A DNA stretch of 43,880 nucleotides from Nitrosomonadaceae bacterium (GTDB taxonomy: Bacteria > Pseudomonadota > Gammaproteobacteria > Burkholderiales > Nitrosomonadaceae), in the NCBI GenBank assembly GCA_919902515.1, contig CAKKRD010000011.1:1-43880 (forward strand), read 5' to 3'. Positions 43,805-43,880 of the stretch are shown in pieces (position 1 is the stretch's first letter; every line of letters starts with the position of its first letter). A program made the position numbers and the translations under genes. The notes under the pieces were generated by a model. It had not been told where the DNA came from and did no database searches. It saw only the letters and a list, made by a program, of their open reading frames with translations.

Positions 43805-43880
43805 GGCGAATTAGCTCAGCGGTTAGAGCAGCGGAATCATAATCCGTTGGTCCCCAGTTCGAGTCTGGGATTCGCTACCA
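43805..43880 (+). tRNA. tRNA with CAT anticodon (Met, or Ile2 if lysidine-modified)
   Basis: A full 76-base cloverleaf ending in encoded CCA at the window edge. The acceptor GGCGAAT pairs with ATTCGCT (first pair G-T), the D arm is GCTC..GAGC, the anticodon loop ATCATAA sits on a CGGA/TCCG stem, and the T arm is CCCAG-TTCGAGT-CTGGG. The CAT anticodon fits elongator Met or the AUA-reading Ile2. It lacks the three GC pairs next to the anticodon that mark initiator tRNA. The D loop and variable region resemble tRNA-Ile2 of E. coli, so I would not fix the identity. Confidence 0.93.

Overview
The window is chromosomal DNA of a Gram-negative bacterium, most likely a betaproteobacterium of the Nitrosomonadales (Nitrosospira/Nitrosomonas-like). 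This is inferred from the yciB-yciI-bolA-ppiC order, a DUF2863-like gene, the tsaB-rimI-udg and lptD-surA-pdxA-rsmA operons, and outer-membrane and Mpl genes. No 16S rRNA or other phylogenetic marker is present to fix the species.

Region 1 (1-2.3 kb, minus strand) looks accessory. It holds four unrecognised genes arranged in pairs. Two diverged, imperfectly palindromic repeats of about 170 bp sit exactly at pair boundaries: the stop codon of one pair overlaps a repeat end and the next gene starts 6-12 bp past the other end. This is how integron gene cassettes (gene + attC) look, so the stretch may be a fragment of a cassette array without a visible integrase.

Region 2 (2.5-11.6 kb, minus strand) is a co-oriented block: a cytochrome P450, two paralogous RoxA/MauG-like di-haem c-type cytochromes (one a probable lipoprotein, one membrane-anchored), a polytopic membrane protein of unknown function, a lipase-like alpha/beta hydrolase, and a YiiX-type NlpC/P60 protein. 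Together they suggest oxidative modification of a lipid or isoprenoid at the cell envelope. That function is inference.

Region 3 (11.8-31 kb) is mostly core genome: DUF2863-like, yciB-yciI-bolA-PpiC prolyl isomerase, alr, lplT, lemA plus two TPM-domain genes, udg-rimI-tsaB, a host-attachment-like gene, thpR-ispF-ispD, prfB (with programmed +1 frameshift) and lysS, a copper ATPase with a small CopZ-like chaperone (separated by a REP-like inverted repeat), a COG4255-like gene and a YefM-YoeB type toxin-antitoxin pair with its own promoter/operator.

Region 4 (31.6-43.9 kb) is envelope biogenesis: mpl, a histidine phosphatase, lptD-surA-pdxA-rsmA, a 33-residue membrane protein, mltA, dsbC, ubiH, and at the right edge a tRNA with a CAT anticodon preceded by a good sigma-70 promoter. 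DsbC and LptD fit together because LptD needs correct disulfide pairing, although this LptD has an unusual cysteine set.
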